Shown one piece after another: positions 19,258 to 28,890 of a stretch of DNA of 64,000 nt; the stretch's first letter is position 1; every line of letters begins with the position of its first letter. The stretch comes from Streptomyces xylophagus (GTDB lineage Bacteria > Actinomycetota > Actinomycetes > Streptomycetales > Streptomycetaceae). A program made the translations under genes and the position numbers. Location: positions 868,001 through 932,000 of the forward strand of contig NZ_JNWO01000007.1 of NCBI RefSeq assembly GCF_000716435.1, in the 5' to 3' direction. The notes below the pieces were generated by a model. The model was given only the letters and a program-made list of their open reading frames with translations. It was not told the DNA's origin and did no database searches.

Positions 19258-19377
19258 TATATCAGTATCGCCGGGTCACGGGAAGCCCCGGCCGGGAACT
19301 CGACCGCCCGCCGCCCGCCCCTCCTTCTACAATCGGCCGCACACCGCGCCCGCGCCCGAAAGAAGCCAAGGAACCCG

Positions 19378-20043
19378 ATGACCAGCGTCGAAGAACCGGC
19401 ACGACCGAACGGGCGCATCCGTGACGCGGCCCGCACCAGGGCCGAGATCCTCGACGTGGCGACCCACGAGTTCGCACGGGCCGGCTACGACGGCGCCCGC
19501 GTCGACGAGATCGCCGCCAGCACCCGCACCACCAAGCGGATGATCTACTACTACTTCGGCGGCAAGGAGCAGCTCTTCACGGCCGTCCTGGAGCGGGCCT
19601 ACGGCGTGATCCGCGAGGCCGAACAGAGCCTGGACGTCGAGCACCTGGACCCGGTCGCGGCCATCCGGCGCCTGGCGGAGCTGACCTTCGACCACCACGA
19701 GCAGCACCCGGACTTCATCCGCCTGGTGTCCATCGAGAACATCCACGGGGCCGAGCACATCGCCGCTTCCGAGAAGCTCGGGAAGATCGGCTCGCCCGCC
19801 CTCGACGTGATCCGCCGCATCCTGGAGTCGGGGCAGAAGTCCGGCCTGTTCACGGCCGACGTGGACGCCGTCGACCTGCACGCGATGATCAGCTCCTACT
19901 GCTTCTTCCGGGTCGCCAACCGGCACACCTTCGGCGCCCTGTTCGGCCGCGACCTGGTGGCACCGGCGCGGCGCGAGCACTACCGGACGATGCTGGGCGA
20001 CATGGTGATCGCCTATCTGACGGCGGAGCGGGCGACGGACTGA
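19378..20043 (+). CDS. TetR-family transcriptional regulator of the shikimate/quinate locus
   Basis: The 221-residue protein has an N-terminal TetR helix-turn-helix (RAEILDVATHEFARAGYDGARVDEIAASTRTTKRMIYYYFGGKEQLF, about residues 21-67; quoted in part). The C-terminal half is the ligand-binding domain of the TetR_C type. The ATG follows AAGGAA by 4 nt. It is divergent from the shikimate dehydrogenase gene with a matching palindrome between them and upstream of the permease, so it probably represses uptake and breakdown of shikimate or quinate. Confidence 0.9.
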   Translation: MTSVEEPARPNGRIRDAARTRAEILDVATHEFARAGYDGARVDEIAASTRTTKRMIYYYFGGKEQLFTAVLERAYGVIREAEQSLDVEHLDPVAAIRRLAELTFDHHEQHPDFIRLVSIENIHGAEHIAASEKLGKIGSPALDVIRRILESGQKSGLFTADVDAVDLHAMISSYCFFRVANRHTFGALFGRDLVAPARREHYRTMLGDMVIAYLTAERATD

Positions 20044-20113
20044 GCCGCAAGATCCTTCGGTACGGCCTCTTGACACCCGGGAAACGTGAGCGCAACATCC
20101 GTAGCCACCGCTA

Positions 20114-20137
20114 CTAACTACCCAGTGGGTTAATTAG
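20114..20137. promoter_or_regulatory. Inverted repeat upstream of the MHS permease gene
   Basis: This 24-bp near-palindrome has arms CTAACTACCC and GGGTTAATTAG around AGT. It resembles the 19232 operator only in its outer TAA/TTAG ends, so it may bind a different regulator or mark a -10 region for the permease gene 103 nt downstream. Confidence 0.5.
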
Positions 20138-20239
20138 CCGGGCAACACCCGGCACGGCCGTCCCGTCACCCCAGGGATCCGGCACTTCTCCCCCGCCGCT
20201 CACTCCGCTTACGTTGGAGTTCCCCCGAAGGAGCAAGCC

Positions 20240-21580
20240 GTGTCCGTCCCCGCCAAAGCTGTCGGGCAGCCGAAAAAGGCGGCCGCCGCCGCCTGGATCG
20301 GCAGCGCTCTGGAGTACTACGACTTCTTCATCTACGGCAGCGCCGCAGCCCTGATCTTCCCCAAGGTCTTCTTCGACGACTCGGACCCGGCGACGGCGAC
20401 CCTGCTCTCCCTCGCGACCTTCGGTGTCGCCTACGCGGCCCGTCCGGTCGGCGCGCTGTTCCTCGGACACTTCGGCGACCGGGTCGGCCGTAAGAAGATC
20501 ATGATCTTCACGCTGCTGCTGATGGGCCTGTCGACGTTCCTCATCGGCTGTCTGCCCACCCGCGGGCAGGTCGGTGGCCTCGCCCCGGTGCTGCTCGTGC
20601 TGTGCCGGGTCCTCCAGGGCATCTCGGCGGCCGGCGAGCAGGCCAGCGCCAGTTCCATGACGCTGGAGCACGCGCCGTCGGACCGGCGCGGCTTCTTCAC
20701 CAGTTTCACGCTGAGCGGCACCCAGGGCGGCCAGCTCATCGCCACCCTCGTGTTCCTCGCGGTCGCCCAACTCCCCGACAAGCAGCTGCTGTCCTGGGGC
20801 TGGCGCGTCCCGTTCTGGGCGAGCGTGCTGGTCGCGGTCGCCGGCTACGTGATGCGCCGCAAGCTCCAGGAGACCCCGGCCTTCGCCCAGCAGGCGGCGA
20901 CCGAGGGAGTCGTGAAACTGCCGCTGGTGGTGCTGCTGCGCGAGCACTGGGCGGATGTCCTGCGGGTCGTCGCGGGCGCGCTCATCGCCTCCGTCTCCAC
21001 GATCTTCACCGTGTGGGCGCTGGCCTACGCGACCAGCGACTCCGTCGGCATGTCCCGCTCGTCGATGCTGTGGGTGGGCGCGCTCGCCAACCTCGTCGCC
21101 CTCGCGACGATCCCCCTGTGGGCCACGCTCTCCGACCGCATCGGCCGCCGCCCGGTGTATCTGATCGGCGCGGTCGGCAGCGCGCTCACGATGTTCCTCT
21201 ACCTCTGGGCGATCTCCACGGGCTCGTACCCGCTGATCCTGCTCCTCGGCGTCGTCGCCTTCGGCGTGGTCTACAGCGCCGCGAACGGCGTGTGGCCCTC
21301 CTTCTACGGCGAGATGTTCTCGACCCGGGTCCGGCTGTCGGGCATGGCCATCGGCACGCAGATCGGCTTCGCGGTGGCCGGGTTCGCGGTCACGTTCGCC
21401 GCGCAGATCGCGGGTCCTGACGGCTCGGACTGGTCCTCGGTGGCCCTGTTCACGGCGGCGCTGTGCGTCCCGCCGGTCATCGCGGCGCTCTCGGCCCGCG
21501 AGACCAACAAGGTCCCGACGGAACTGCTCGGCGTGCGGTCACCCCGCGAGGCGTCCCGGCCGGAGACGGTGACGGCCTGA
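20240..21580 (+). CDS. MHS-family MFS transporter (shikimate/quinate permease candidate)
   Basis: The 446-residue protein has the metabolite:H+ symporter pattern: an opening IGSALEYYDFFIYGSAAALIFPK, the cytoplasmic loop motif GHFGDRVGRKK and about twelve hydrophobic segments. MHS members include ShiA (shikimate) and KgtP (2-oxoglutarate). The GTG start follows AAGGAG by 6 nt. The adjacent dehydratase, dehydrogenase and TetR genes favour shikimate or quinate as substrate; this is inference. Confidence 0.87.
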   Translation: MSVPAKAVGQPKKAAAAAWIGSALEYYDFFIYGSAAALIFPKVFFDDSDPATATLLSLATFGVAYAARPVGALFLGHFGDRVGRKKIMIFTLLLMGLSTFLIGCLPTRGQVGGLAPVLLVLCRVLQGISAAGEQASASSMTLEHAPSDRRGFFTSFTLSGTQGGQLIATLVFLAVAQLPDKQLLSWGWRVPFWASVLVAVAGYVMRRKLQETPAFAQQAATEGVVKLPLVVLLREHWADVLRVVAGALIASVSTIFTVWALAYATSDSVGMSRSSMLWVGALANLVALATIPLWATLSDRIGRRPVYLIGAVGSALTMFLYLWAISTGSYPLILLLGVVAFGVVYSAANGVWPSFYGEMFSTRVRLSGMAIGTQIGFAVAGFAVTFAAQIAGPDGSDWSSVALFTAALCVPPVIAALSARETNKVPTELLGVRSPREASRPETVTA

Positions 21581-21674
21581 CTGTCGCCACCCTGTGAGCA
21601 CCCTCGGGTGCCGGACGCCCTGCGGACTCCGGTGCCCGGGGGTTTCGCGCGTGCCGGCCGCCGGTCCCGCCGGT

Positions 21675-22085
21675 CTACGTGTTGGACCACGCCCGCGTGC
21701 ACAGCACCAGCCGGTAGCCGTCCGGGTCCTCGACGGTGACGCCCCACTCGTTCCAGTACGGGTTGGGTGACGGCACCCGCTTGCCGCCGTGCTCCTCGAG
21801 CCGCGTGACCAGCTCCTCCGGCACCGGGCCGTCGACGTAGATCACGAGGAGGTCCTCCTCGGTGGGGCGCGGGTCGACCGGGCCGCCGGGTTCGTGGACG
21901 AGTTCGAGATGCCAGTCGGCATCGGGCCAGCCGAGCATCAGCAGGTCGTGCTCGCCGGGTTCGGAGCCGCCCTCGGCCCGCCACACGACAGCGAGCCCGA
22001 GGCCGTCGGCCCAGAATCGCCCGGCCGCGGCGAGATCCCTGGACGGGCGGGCGATCCGGATGTGACTACGGCCGTTGACGGGCAT
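21675..22085 (-). CDS. VOC (glyoxalase/bleomycin-resistance) family protein
   Basis: The 136-residue protein has the two beta-alpha-beta-beta-beta halves of the vicinal-oxygen-chelate fold (HIRIARPSRDLAAAGRFWAD ... WGVTVEDPDGYRLVLCTRAW). Metal ligands would be the early His and the Glu in the second half. The substrate is unknown. The ATG at 22085 is preceded by GAGG; the longer frame upstream lacks similarity to the family. It is convergent with the permease gene. Confidence 0.82.
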   Translation of the reverse strand: MPVNGRSHIRIARPSRDLAAAGRFWADGLGLAVVWRAEGGSEPGEHDLLMLGWPDADWHLELVHEPGGPVDPRPTEEDLLVIYVDGPVPEELVTRLEEHGGKRVPSPNPYWNEWGVTVEDPDGYRLVLCTRAWSNT

Positions 22086-22449
22086 CGTGACCTCAACTCC
22101 CTCGTTCCCGAACTGCGCTGACGCGTCCCGCAGCCTAGGCGGACGGTGATCGCCGGACCATCGGCCATCCGTCCTGCACCTCATGTCCTAGGACCTCACC
22201 CGCCCCCCACCCCCGTTGACAGATGACGTTTCGCGCAAGAACATCGGCCGGAACGAGCAGAAAAGAACAGCACCGTTCCCCGGCAACATCACGAACCCGC
22301 GTGCACGGGGCGCCGGCAAAGCGCTCGCCGCCCCGCGCCGCCCGTAGGGGCCTCCGTGTGCACCGGCCGATTTCAGGGGCGGCCGGTGCACGCGGGCCCG
22401 GGGCTGACTATCGTTGCCCGATCACACGTGCGAAAGGTGGTCGAGGGGC
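22086..22449. other. Non-coding gap, 364 bases
   Basis: I see no gene here. It separates the divergent VOC gene and the glycosyltransferase-like gene and must hold both promoters. A TTGACA -35-like hexamer at about 22216 on the plus strand and a short palindrome GTCCTAGGAC at about 22185 are the only notable elements. Confidence 0.35.
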
Positions 22450-24184
22450 GTGACGGGGGCCGAGTGGATACGGGTGCCGGTCGGCGACGACGCCGATCGG
22501 TGGGCGACGCGGGGGCACAGCCGCAAGGTGCTGTTCGTCGTGCACAACGTGACGTCCGCGACCCGGCTGCTCGATGTACTGCCGCTCTTCCACGACGACT
22601 TCCGGGTGCAGCTGCTGGTGACATGCACGGGGTCGTCGGCCTTCCGGGCCGGGGTCGCCGAGTTGCTGGCGGAAACCGGGGTGCCGGTGGTGCCGTGGGA
22701 ACAAGCTGTGCGGACACCGGTCGACTTGGCCGTCTCGGCGAGCTTCGGCGGTCAACTCCGGGCACTTTCCGGCGTATTGGCCGTGTTGTCCCACGGTGTC
22801 GGATACACTAAGACGCTGGGGACACCCAACACCCAACACCCAACACCCAACGGCCGGCGGCCAGTTGGCGGAGGCAGCGACTCCGGTCTTCGGGTTGTCG
22901 CCCGAGTGGCTGCTCGACGAGAGCGGGAAACTCGTCGCGGACGCACTGGTGTTGTCGCACCCCGAGCAGCTGGAGCGGCTGCGTGCCGTCTGCCCCGAGG
23001 CCGCCCCCACGGCCGTACTGGCCGGTGATCCCTGCTGGGACCGCATGCTGGCGGCGCGCCCGTACCGGGAGCGGTACCGACGGGCGCTCGGCGTCGGACG
23101 TGCCCAGCGGCTGGTCGTGCTCAGCTCCACCTGGAACCCGGACTCCCTGTTCGGCGACGACGTCCTGCCCGCCCTGCTGCCCCGGCTGACCTCCGAACTC
23201 CCCGTCGACGAGTACCGTTTCGCGGCCGTCCTGCACCCCAACATCTGGTACGGCCACGGCCCCGGCCAGATCCGCGCCTGGCTCGACCGCGCCCGCCGCG
23301 CCGGCCTCACCCTCGTCGACCCCCTGCACGGCTGGCGCCAGGCGCTGCTCGCCGCAGACGCGGTCATCGGCGACCACGGCTCGGTGACCTACTACGCCGC
23401 CGCACTCGGCACCCCCGTCCTCCTCGGCGCCGCACCCCTCACCGGCCTCGCCCCCGACGCTCCCGTGCACGCCTTCGTCCGTACGGCACCCCGCCTGGAC
23501 CCCGCACTCCCACTGCGCCCCCAACTGACCCGGCTGATCGACACGCACACCCCCTCACCCGACCCCGCCGCCTTCACCAGCTCCGCCCCGGGCGAGTCGG
23601 CGACCCTCCTCCGCCGCCTCTTCTACGGCCTCGTCGGCATCCCCGAACCGGACGCGCCGGCCCTCCTCGAACCGCTCCCGCTCCCGCCGTTCGAACCGGC
23701 CACGCACACGGTCCCGCTCCAGGTGCTCACCCAACTCCTGGGCACCACCGAGGTCTCCGTCGTCCGGTACGCGGGCCCGCACCCGGCGGCCCCCGGCGGC
23801 ACGGGCGACGTCCACCTGGCAGTGCACGAGGACACCCGCGAGCAGTCCCAACTAGCCCTCGCCGACGTGGTGTTCCGGTACGGCGCGGCCGACGACCCGC
23901 GCTTCGGGTCACCCGCGCTCTGGACGACGGAGACACTCGCCCGGCACTCGCAGTGCGCCCTCGCCGCGTACATCACCGGCCCCGGCACCTCCGTGGTCCG
24001 CACCTCGGACGGCACCCTGCTGCACCTGCGCGCCGAGCCGGGGTCGGACACCGACCCGGCCGCCCACGCCTCGGCGCTGCACGCCTGGCTCACGTCCGGC
24101 AAGTCACTGCACGAGGTCGTCACGCAGGGGCTGACGGTGCACACGGGAGGGGCTGTTCACCATGTTCGGGTGACGCGTGGCTAG
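22450..24184 (+). pseudogene. GT-B-like (CDP-glycerol transferase-like) protein gene, frame broken at a 7-bp repeat
   Basis: The first part (GTG 22450, GAGGGG just upstream) reads RKVLFVVHNVTSATRLLDVL ... LSHGVGYTKTLGTPNT in frame 1. The rest (FGLSPEWLLDESGKLVADAL ... GDHGSVTYYAAALGTPVLL ... to the stop at 24184) is in frame 2. The switch falls in four copies of CACCCAA. Removing one copy, or adding two, fuses the frames into one protein of about 575 residues. The fold resembles GT-B glycosyl- or glycerophosphotransferases; I do not recognise a precise function. It is either phase-variable, a recent pseudogene, or a repeat-count sequencing error. Its TAG stop shares CTAG with the stop of the convergent gene. 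Confidence 0.75.
22823..22850 (+). repeat. Four perfect tandem copies of the 7-mer CACCCAA
   Basis: The 28-nt tract lies inside the coding region at 22450-24184. Because 7 is not a multiple of 3, each gain or loss of a unit shifts the frame. Three or six copies restore the downstream frame; four copies, as here, do not. Translated in a single frame it gives a Pro/Asn/Thr/Gln/His-rich linker. Confidence 0.95.
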
Positions 24185-26262
24185 CCGTCGCAGCGCTCAC
24201 GCAGGCTGCGCAGATACGCCAGGTGCTGTTCCGCCTTCTCGTCGCGGAGAGCGATGGTCGCCTCGTCGATCAGGGCACGGGCGGCCGTGAACTCGCCGCC
24301 GTTCAGGCGGGTTTCGGCGAGGTCGGTGAGGGTGCGGGCCGTGTTGTAGGCCTCGCCGCTCGTACGGAAGAAGGCCAGCGCACGCTCCAGGCGTTCGACG
24401 GCTTCTGCTTGGCGGCCGAGTCCGCGCAGGGCCCGACCTCGGTGGCGTTCCAACAGGGCGCGGGCGCGCGGTAGATCTGCGGCACCCTCATCGCCGGGAC
24501 CGATGCCGTCCAGGATGGTGTACGCCTCGTCGAAGGCCGCGTACGCCTCGTCGAAGCGCCATTGGCGCAGCCGGAGCAGTCCGAGGAACTCGACGGCGGA
24601 GGCATGACCGCGCACATGTCCTCCCGCCCGTTCGTCCCGTGCCGCCGCGAGCGCCTCGGGCTCCGCCTCGTCCCAGCGCCGCAACTCCATGAGGCTGTGG
24701 GCGAGTTGGGCGTGCAGGGCACCGGCGGTGCGGGTGCCCGGGAAGTGGGCGTCCGCCGTACGCGCTCCGGCCTGGAGGGCGGGCAACAGGATGTCGTGGT
24801 GGCCGGCCTTGAGTTGGAGCGGCCACAGGGCCTGGCCCAGCAGGACGACGGTGTCCCAGTCGCCGAACTCCTCGGCCGCGTGCACCGCTTGGACCAGGTT
24901 GGGGGCCTCGGCGGCGAGTGCGGCGACGCCCGCGCCCCGGTTCTCGTACGACAGCGGTGTGGTCGCGGACGGGACGCGCCAGCTCTCGGGCAGGGCGGCC
25001 TGGGCGGCGGCGAGCGCGAGCTGCAGATATCCCTGGACGGTGCGGGACACGGCGGCGGAGCAGGCGGCGATGCCGTCCGTGGCGGCGGCTGTCCGCTCGG
25101 CGTAGGCACGGACTGCGGGCCGGTAGCGGTAGCGGCCGTCGTCCGTGCGCTCGACCAGCAGGGCGTCGGCCAGTTCGTCGAGGAGCCGGGCCGCCTCAGC
25201 CTCGTCGATGTCGGCGGCCCGGGCAGCCGCGCGGGCGTCCAGGGCGGGCCAGTCGTACAGGCCGGTCAGGCGGTAGAGGCGGGCGGCATCGGGGTTCAGC
25301 AGGCGGTACGAGTCCTCGACGGCGGAACTCACCGGGTCGTCCCCGGGCCCGGCCGGCGTCTCCGGCAGCATGGTCAGCCGGGGTGCGGCGGCGCGCAGCG
25401 CGTAGGGCGAGCCGGCGCAGCGGTCCAGTACGGCGGGCAGCGTGGCACGGGCGGCGCTGACCGCCGGTTTGCCGGCCAACTCGGTGAGCAGTCGTTTCGC
25501 GTCCCGGCGGGCCAGCGGACCGACCGGGATCCGCAGGGCGTCGAGGCCGGCGAGCGGATGCCGGGCGACGACGAGGGTGACCACGTCCGGCGCCGGGGCC
25601 AGCAACAGCTGTACCTGGGCGGCGGATCGGGCGTGGTCGAGCACCACGAGGACCCGGCGGTCGGACAGGGAGCGCCGGAACAGGGCGGACCGGTCCGCGG
25701 CCGAGGGCGGTATGTCCTCGTCGGGCAGGCCGAGTTGGCGCAGCAGGGTGGCCAGGACCGGTTCGGGGCCGAGCGCGCGCAGGTCGGCGTAGAGCTGCCC
25801 GTCGGGGAAGCGGTGCGTCTGCCGTGCGCCCCAGTGGTGGGCGAGGGTGCTGGTGCCGATGCCCTCGGGACCGTGGAGGAGCGCGAGTCGCGGGCGTCCG
25901 TCGAAGGGGCGCATCGCCTCCTTGTCCAGGAGTTTCAGGGCCTCTTGACGGTCCGTGAAGGAACGGGGTGCCGGTGGGAGGCAGTGCCGTCCGGGCCCCG
26001 TGACCCGGCCCGGGGTGCGCACGCCTCGCGCGAACCGGGTCCAGATCAGGGCGAGTTCGGGGTCGTCGTGGACGCGGTCGTGGACCATGCGGGCGACCGC
26101 GTCCAGTTCGTCGGGGGTGGCCGGTGCGGTCACCTCGCGCCCGGCGAGGCGGCGGACCATTCCGCCGGCCGACTCCCAGGCCAACTTGCCTGCCTCGCTC
26201 GCCATCCCGGAGCCGACGGCTCCGAACACCGCACCGATGGCGCCCGTGGACAGCAGATCCAT
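24181..26262 (-). CDS. STAND-like protein with degenerate P-loop and TPR-like C-terminus
   Basis: The 693-residue protein has an N-terminal small domain (about 1-90), an NB-ARC-like NTPase region (about 100-400) and a C-terminal array of TPR-like helices (about 430-690, e.g. AVERLERALAFFRTSGEAYNTART). The Walker A position reads GPEGIGTST (131-139), with Thr where the canonical Lys should be. The Walker B-like strand is RRVLVVLDHARS. It may therefore bind nucleotide poorly. STAND proteins usually act as regulators or scaffold switches. The ATG at 26262 was chosen because the conserved-looking MDLLSTGAIGA begins there; a GTG at 26274 is possible. Confidence 0.72.
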   Translation of the reverse strand: MDLLSTGAIGAVFGAVGSGMASEAGKLAWESAGGMVRRLAGREVTAPATPDELDAVARMVHDRVHDDPELALIWTRFARGVRTPGRVTGPGRHCLPPAPRSFTDRQEALKLLDKEAMRPFDGRPRLALLHGPEGIGTSTLAHHWGARQTHRFPDGQLYADLRALGPEPVLATLLRQLGLPDEDIPPSAADRSALFRRSLSDRRVLVVLDHARSAAQVQLLLAPAPDVVTLVVARHPLAGLDALRIPVGPLARRDAKRLLTELAGKPAVSAARATLPAVLDRCAGSPYALRAAAPRLTMLPETPAGPGDDPVSSAVEDSYRLLNPDAARLYRLTGLYDWPALDARAAARAADIDEAEAARLLDELADALLVERTDDGRYRYRPAVRAYAERTAAATDGIAACSAAVSRTVQGYLQLALAAAQAALPESWRVPSATTPLSYENRGAGVAALAAEAPNLVQAVHAAEEFGDWDTVVLLGQALWPLQLKAGHHDILLPALQAGARTADAHFPGTRTAGALHAQLAHSLMELRRWDEAEPEALAAARDERAGGHVRGHASAVEFLGLLRLRQWRFDEAYAAFDEAYTILDGIGPGDEGAADLPRARALLERHRGRALRGLGRQAEAVERLERALAFFRTSGEAYNTARTLTDLAETRLNGGEFTAARALIDEATIALRDEKAEQHLAYLRSLRERCDG

Positions 26263-26340
26263 CACCGCGTGCACTCCCCCGTCGTCCGCCCACCGCACAG
26301 CGGATCAACCTTAGCGCCGGTGAAGGATGGTGACGATGGG

Positions 26341-26882
<542 letters not shown>

Positions 26883-26884
<2 letters not shown>

Positions 26885-27470
26885 GAGCATGAGCGAACCG
26901 GAGACAGGACTACGGGACCGCCTGGTCGACGTCGGTGTGGAACTGGTGGCCCAGGAGGGCGCGCAGGCATTGACCCTGCGTGAGATCGCCCGGCGGGCCG
27001 GTGTCTCGCACGGCGCGCCGCGCCGTCACTTCCCCACCCACCTGGAGCTGCTGTCCGCGATCGCCCGGCGCGGCTTCGCCGAGTTGGGCGAGCGGGCAAG
27101 GGGGGCGGTCGGGGACGGTACGGCGAGCCCACGAGCGCAGTTGACGGCGCTGGGGCGGGTCTATCTTGAGTTCGCGCTCGACAACTCCGGGATGTACGAG
27201 TTGATGTTCCGTCACGATCTTCTGGAGAGCGGTAACTTGGGGCTGCGGGACACCAGCCTGCCGCTGTTCGGTGTCCTGGTGGACCTGGTCGGCCGGGCCC
27301 GTCCCGACGTGGACGCCCGCCTGGTCGCGGGCGCGTTGTGGGCGAACCTGCACGGCGTCGCCCAGCTCTGGCGCTGGGGCAGCCTCCAACTCGCCACCGG
27401 AGCCGACGACTTCGTACCCCTGCTGCGGTCGGCCCTCGACGCGCACCTCGGTCCGGAGGCCGCCCTGTGA
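26883..27470 (+). CDS. TetR-family transcriptional regulator
   Basis: The 195-residue protein has the TetR helix-turn-helix in TLREIARRAGVSHGAPRRHF and a C-terminal WHG-type effector domain (AGALWANLHGVAQLWRWG). Possible starts are GTG 26877, ATG 26883 and ATG 26889. None has a ribosome site, because the bound operator fills the upstream region; a leaderless message is likely. The gene overlaps the following MFS gene by 4 nt (GTGA), so regulator and efflux pump form one autoregulated unit. Confidence 0.87.
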
Positions 27471-28825
27471 CGGTGCACCGGAGGCTCGTGCTGGCGAGCA
27501 GTGTGGCGGGGGCGGCGATCGTCGCGCTGGACGGGACCGTGCTCACCGTCGTACAGCCCACGTTGCAGCGGGAGTTGGGGGCGTCGCTCGCGCAGGTCCA
27601 GTGGACGAGCACCGCGTATCTGGTCGCCGTGGCCGGCCTGTTGGTGTCGGCCGGGCGGATCGGGGACCGGTACGGGCATCAGCGGGTGTTCGGGCTCGGC
27701 ATGCTCGGCTTCGGGGTCGCCTCGGCCGGGATCGGGCTGGCGCCCGGTGTCGGCTGGGTGATCGGACTCCGGGTCGTCCAGGGGGTGTTCGGCGCGCTGC
27801 TCCAGCCGGCCACGCTCGGCATGCTCCGTACCGCGTTCCCGCCCGACCGGCTCGGGATGCCGATCGCCGTACGGACGAGCGTGATCGGCATCGCGGCTGC
27901 CGCCGGTCCGTTGGTGGGCGGGGCGTTGGTGGGCACAGTGGGCTGGCGGGCCGTGTTCTTCCTCAACGTCGTGCCCTCGCTGGTGTTCGGCGTGCTCGCG
28001 CTCACCGTTCGGGGCCCGCAGCGCACAGAAGCAGCCACTGTCCGGTTCGATCTGCCCGGTGCCCTGCTGCTCGCACTCTCCCTCGCCTCCCTCATCCAGG
28101 CGCTGGTGGATCTCCCCGGTTCGGCCGGTGGGTTGGCCGTGTCGGCGCTGGCCGGTCTCGCCTTCGTACGCCATGAACGTCGTACGGCCCATCCACTGCT
28201 GCCGCCGGACGTCGTCGGGTCGGCGGCGATCCGTGGCGCGCTCGGGATGCTGCTCGCCGCGTCGGCCGCCTTCTCCGGAACTCTGTTCGTCGTCACCTAC
28301 GTCCTGCAGGACACGATGGGGCTCAGCCCCTTCCAAAGTGCCCTCCGGGGGCTGCCGTTGGCCGGGGCGATGGTGCTCGCCGCGCCCGGCAGCGCGGTGG
28401 TGCTGCGCCGGGTCGGGGCGCGTCCTACGGCCGGAGCTGCGATGATCGTCGTGGCCCTGGGGGTATTCGTGCTGTCCCGGGCCTCGGGCACGGTCGCGGT
28501 GTGCGCGGGATTCGCCCTGCTGGGGGCCGGGTTCGGGACGGTGATGGTGGCGGCGACACAGGTGGTGGTGCGGGAGGCCGCCGTCGAGTCGGCCGGGGTG
28601 GCGGGCGGGCTCAAACAGACCGCCGTGAACGTGGGTCCGACGCTGGGGGTCGCCGCCGGAAGCGCACTGATGGCCGGAAGTGGCCGGGAGTGGGCCCTCG
28701 GAATCCTCGCCTCGGTGGCCCTGACCGGCGCTCTCGCCTGCCTCGCACTGCCCGGACGGACAGTCGCGTCGCTCACACATCCCCCCGTTACAGGAGACCG
28801 CGCAGGTGTTCCTGCGCGACGATGA
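27467..28825 (+). CDS. MFS drug-efflux transporter, DHA2 (EmrB/QacA) type
   Basis: The 452-residue membrane protein has the opening motif LDGTVLTVVQPTLQRELG, the TM2-TM3 loop motif GRIGDRYGHQRVF and the WRAVFFLNVV motif of the drug:H+ antiporter-2 family. It is translationally coupled to the upstream TetR gene, typical of an inducible efflux system. The exported compound is unknown. Confidence 0.88.
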   Translation: MTVHRRLVLASSVAGAAIVALDGTVLTVVQPTLQRELGASLAQVQWTSTAYLVAVAGLLVSAGRIGDRYGHQRVFGLGMLGFGVASAGIGLAPGVGWVIGLRVVQGVFGALLQPATLGMLRTAFPPDRLGMPIAVRTSVIGIAAAAGPLVGGALVGTVGWRAVFFLNVVPSLVFGVLALTVRGPQRTEAATVRFDLPGALLLALSLASLIQALVDLPGSAGGLAVSALAGLAFVRHERRTAHPLLPPDVVGSAAIRGALGMLLAASAAFSGTLFVVTYVLQDTMGLSPFQSALRGLPLAGAMVLAAPGSAVVLRRVGARPTAGAAMIVVALGVFVLSRASGTVAVCAGFALLGAGFGTVMVAATQVVVREAAVESAGVAGGLKQTAVNVGPTLGVAAGSALMAGSGREWALGILASVALTGALACLALPGRTVASLTHPPVTGDRAGVPARR

Positions 28826-28890
28826 GTTCCGAGGTGTCCGGGGCCGGGTATGCGGGACCCCACCTCGTGAACGCAATTCGGAGGAGAGCC

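Noticed and set aside
28800..28890. Short hairpin GCGCAGG/CCTGCGC before the serine hydrolase gene as a riboswitch
   Set aside because: The structure is small, overlaps the end of the MFS gene and has no conserved riboswitch core.
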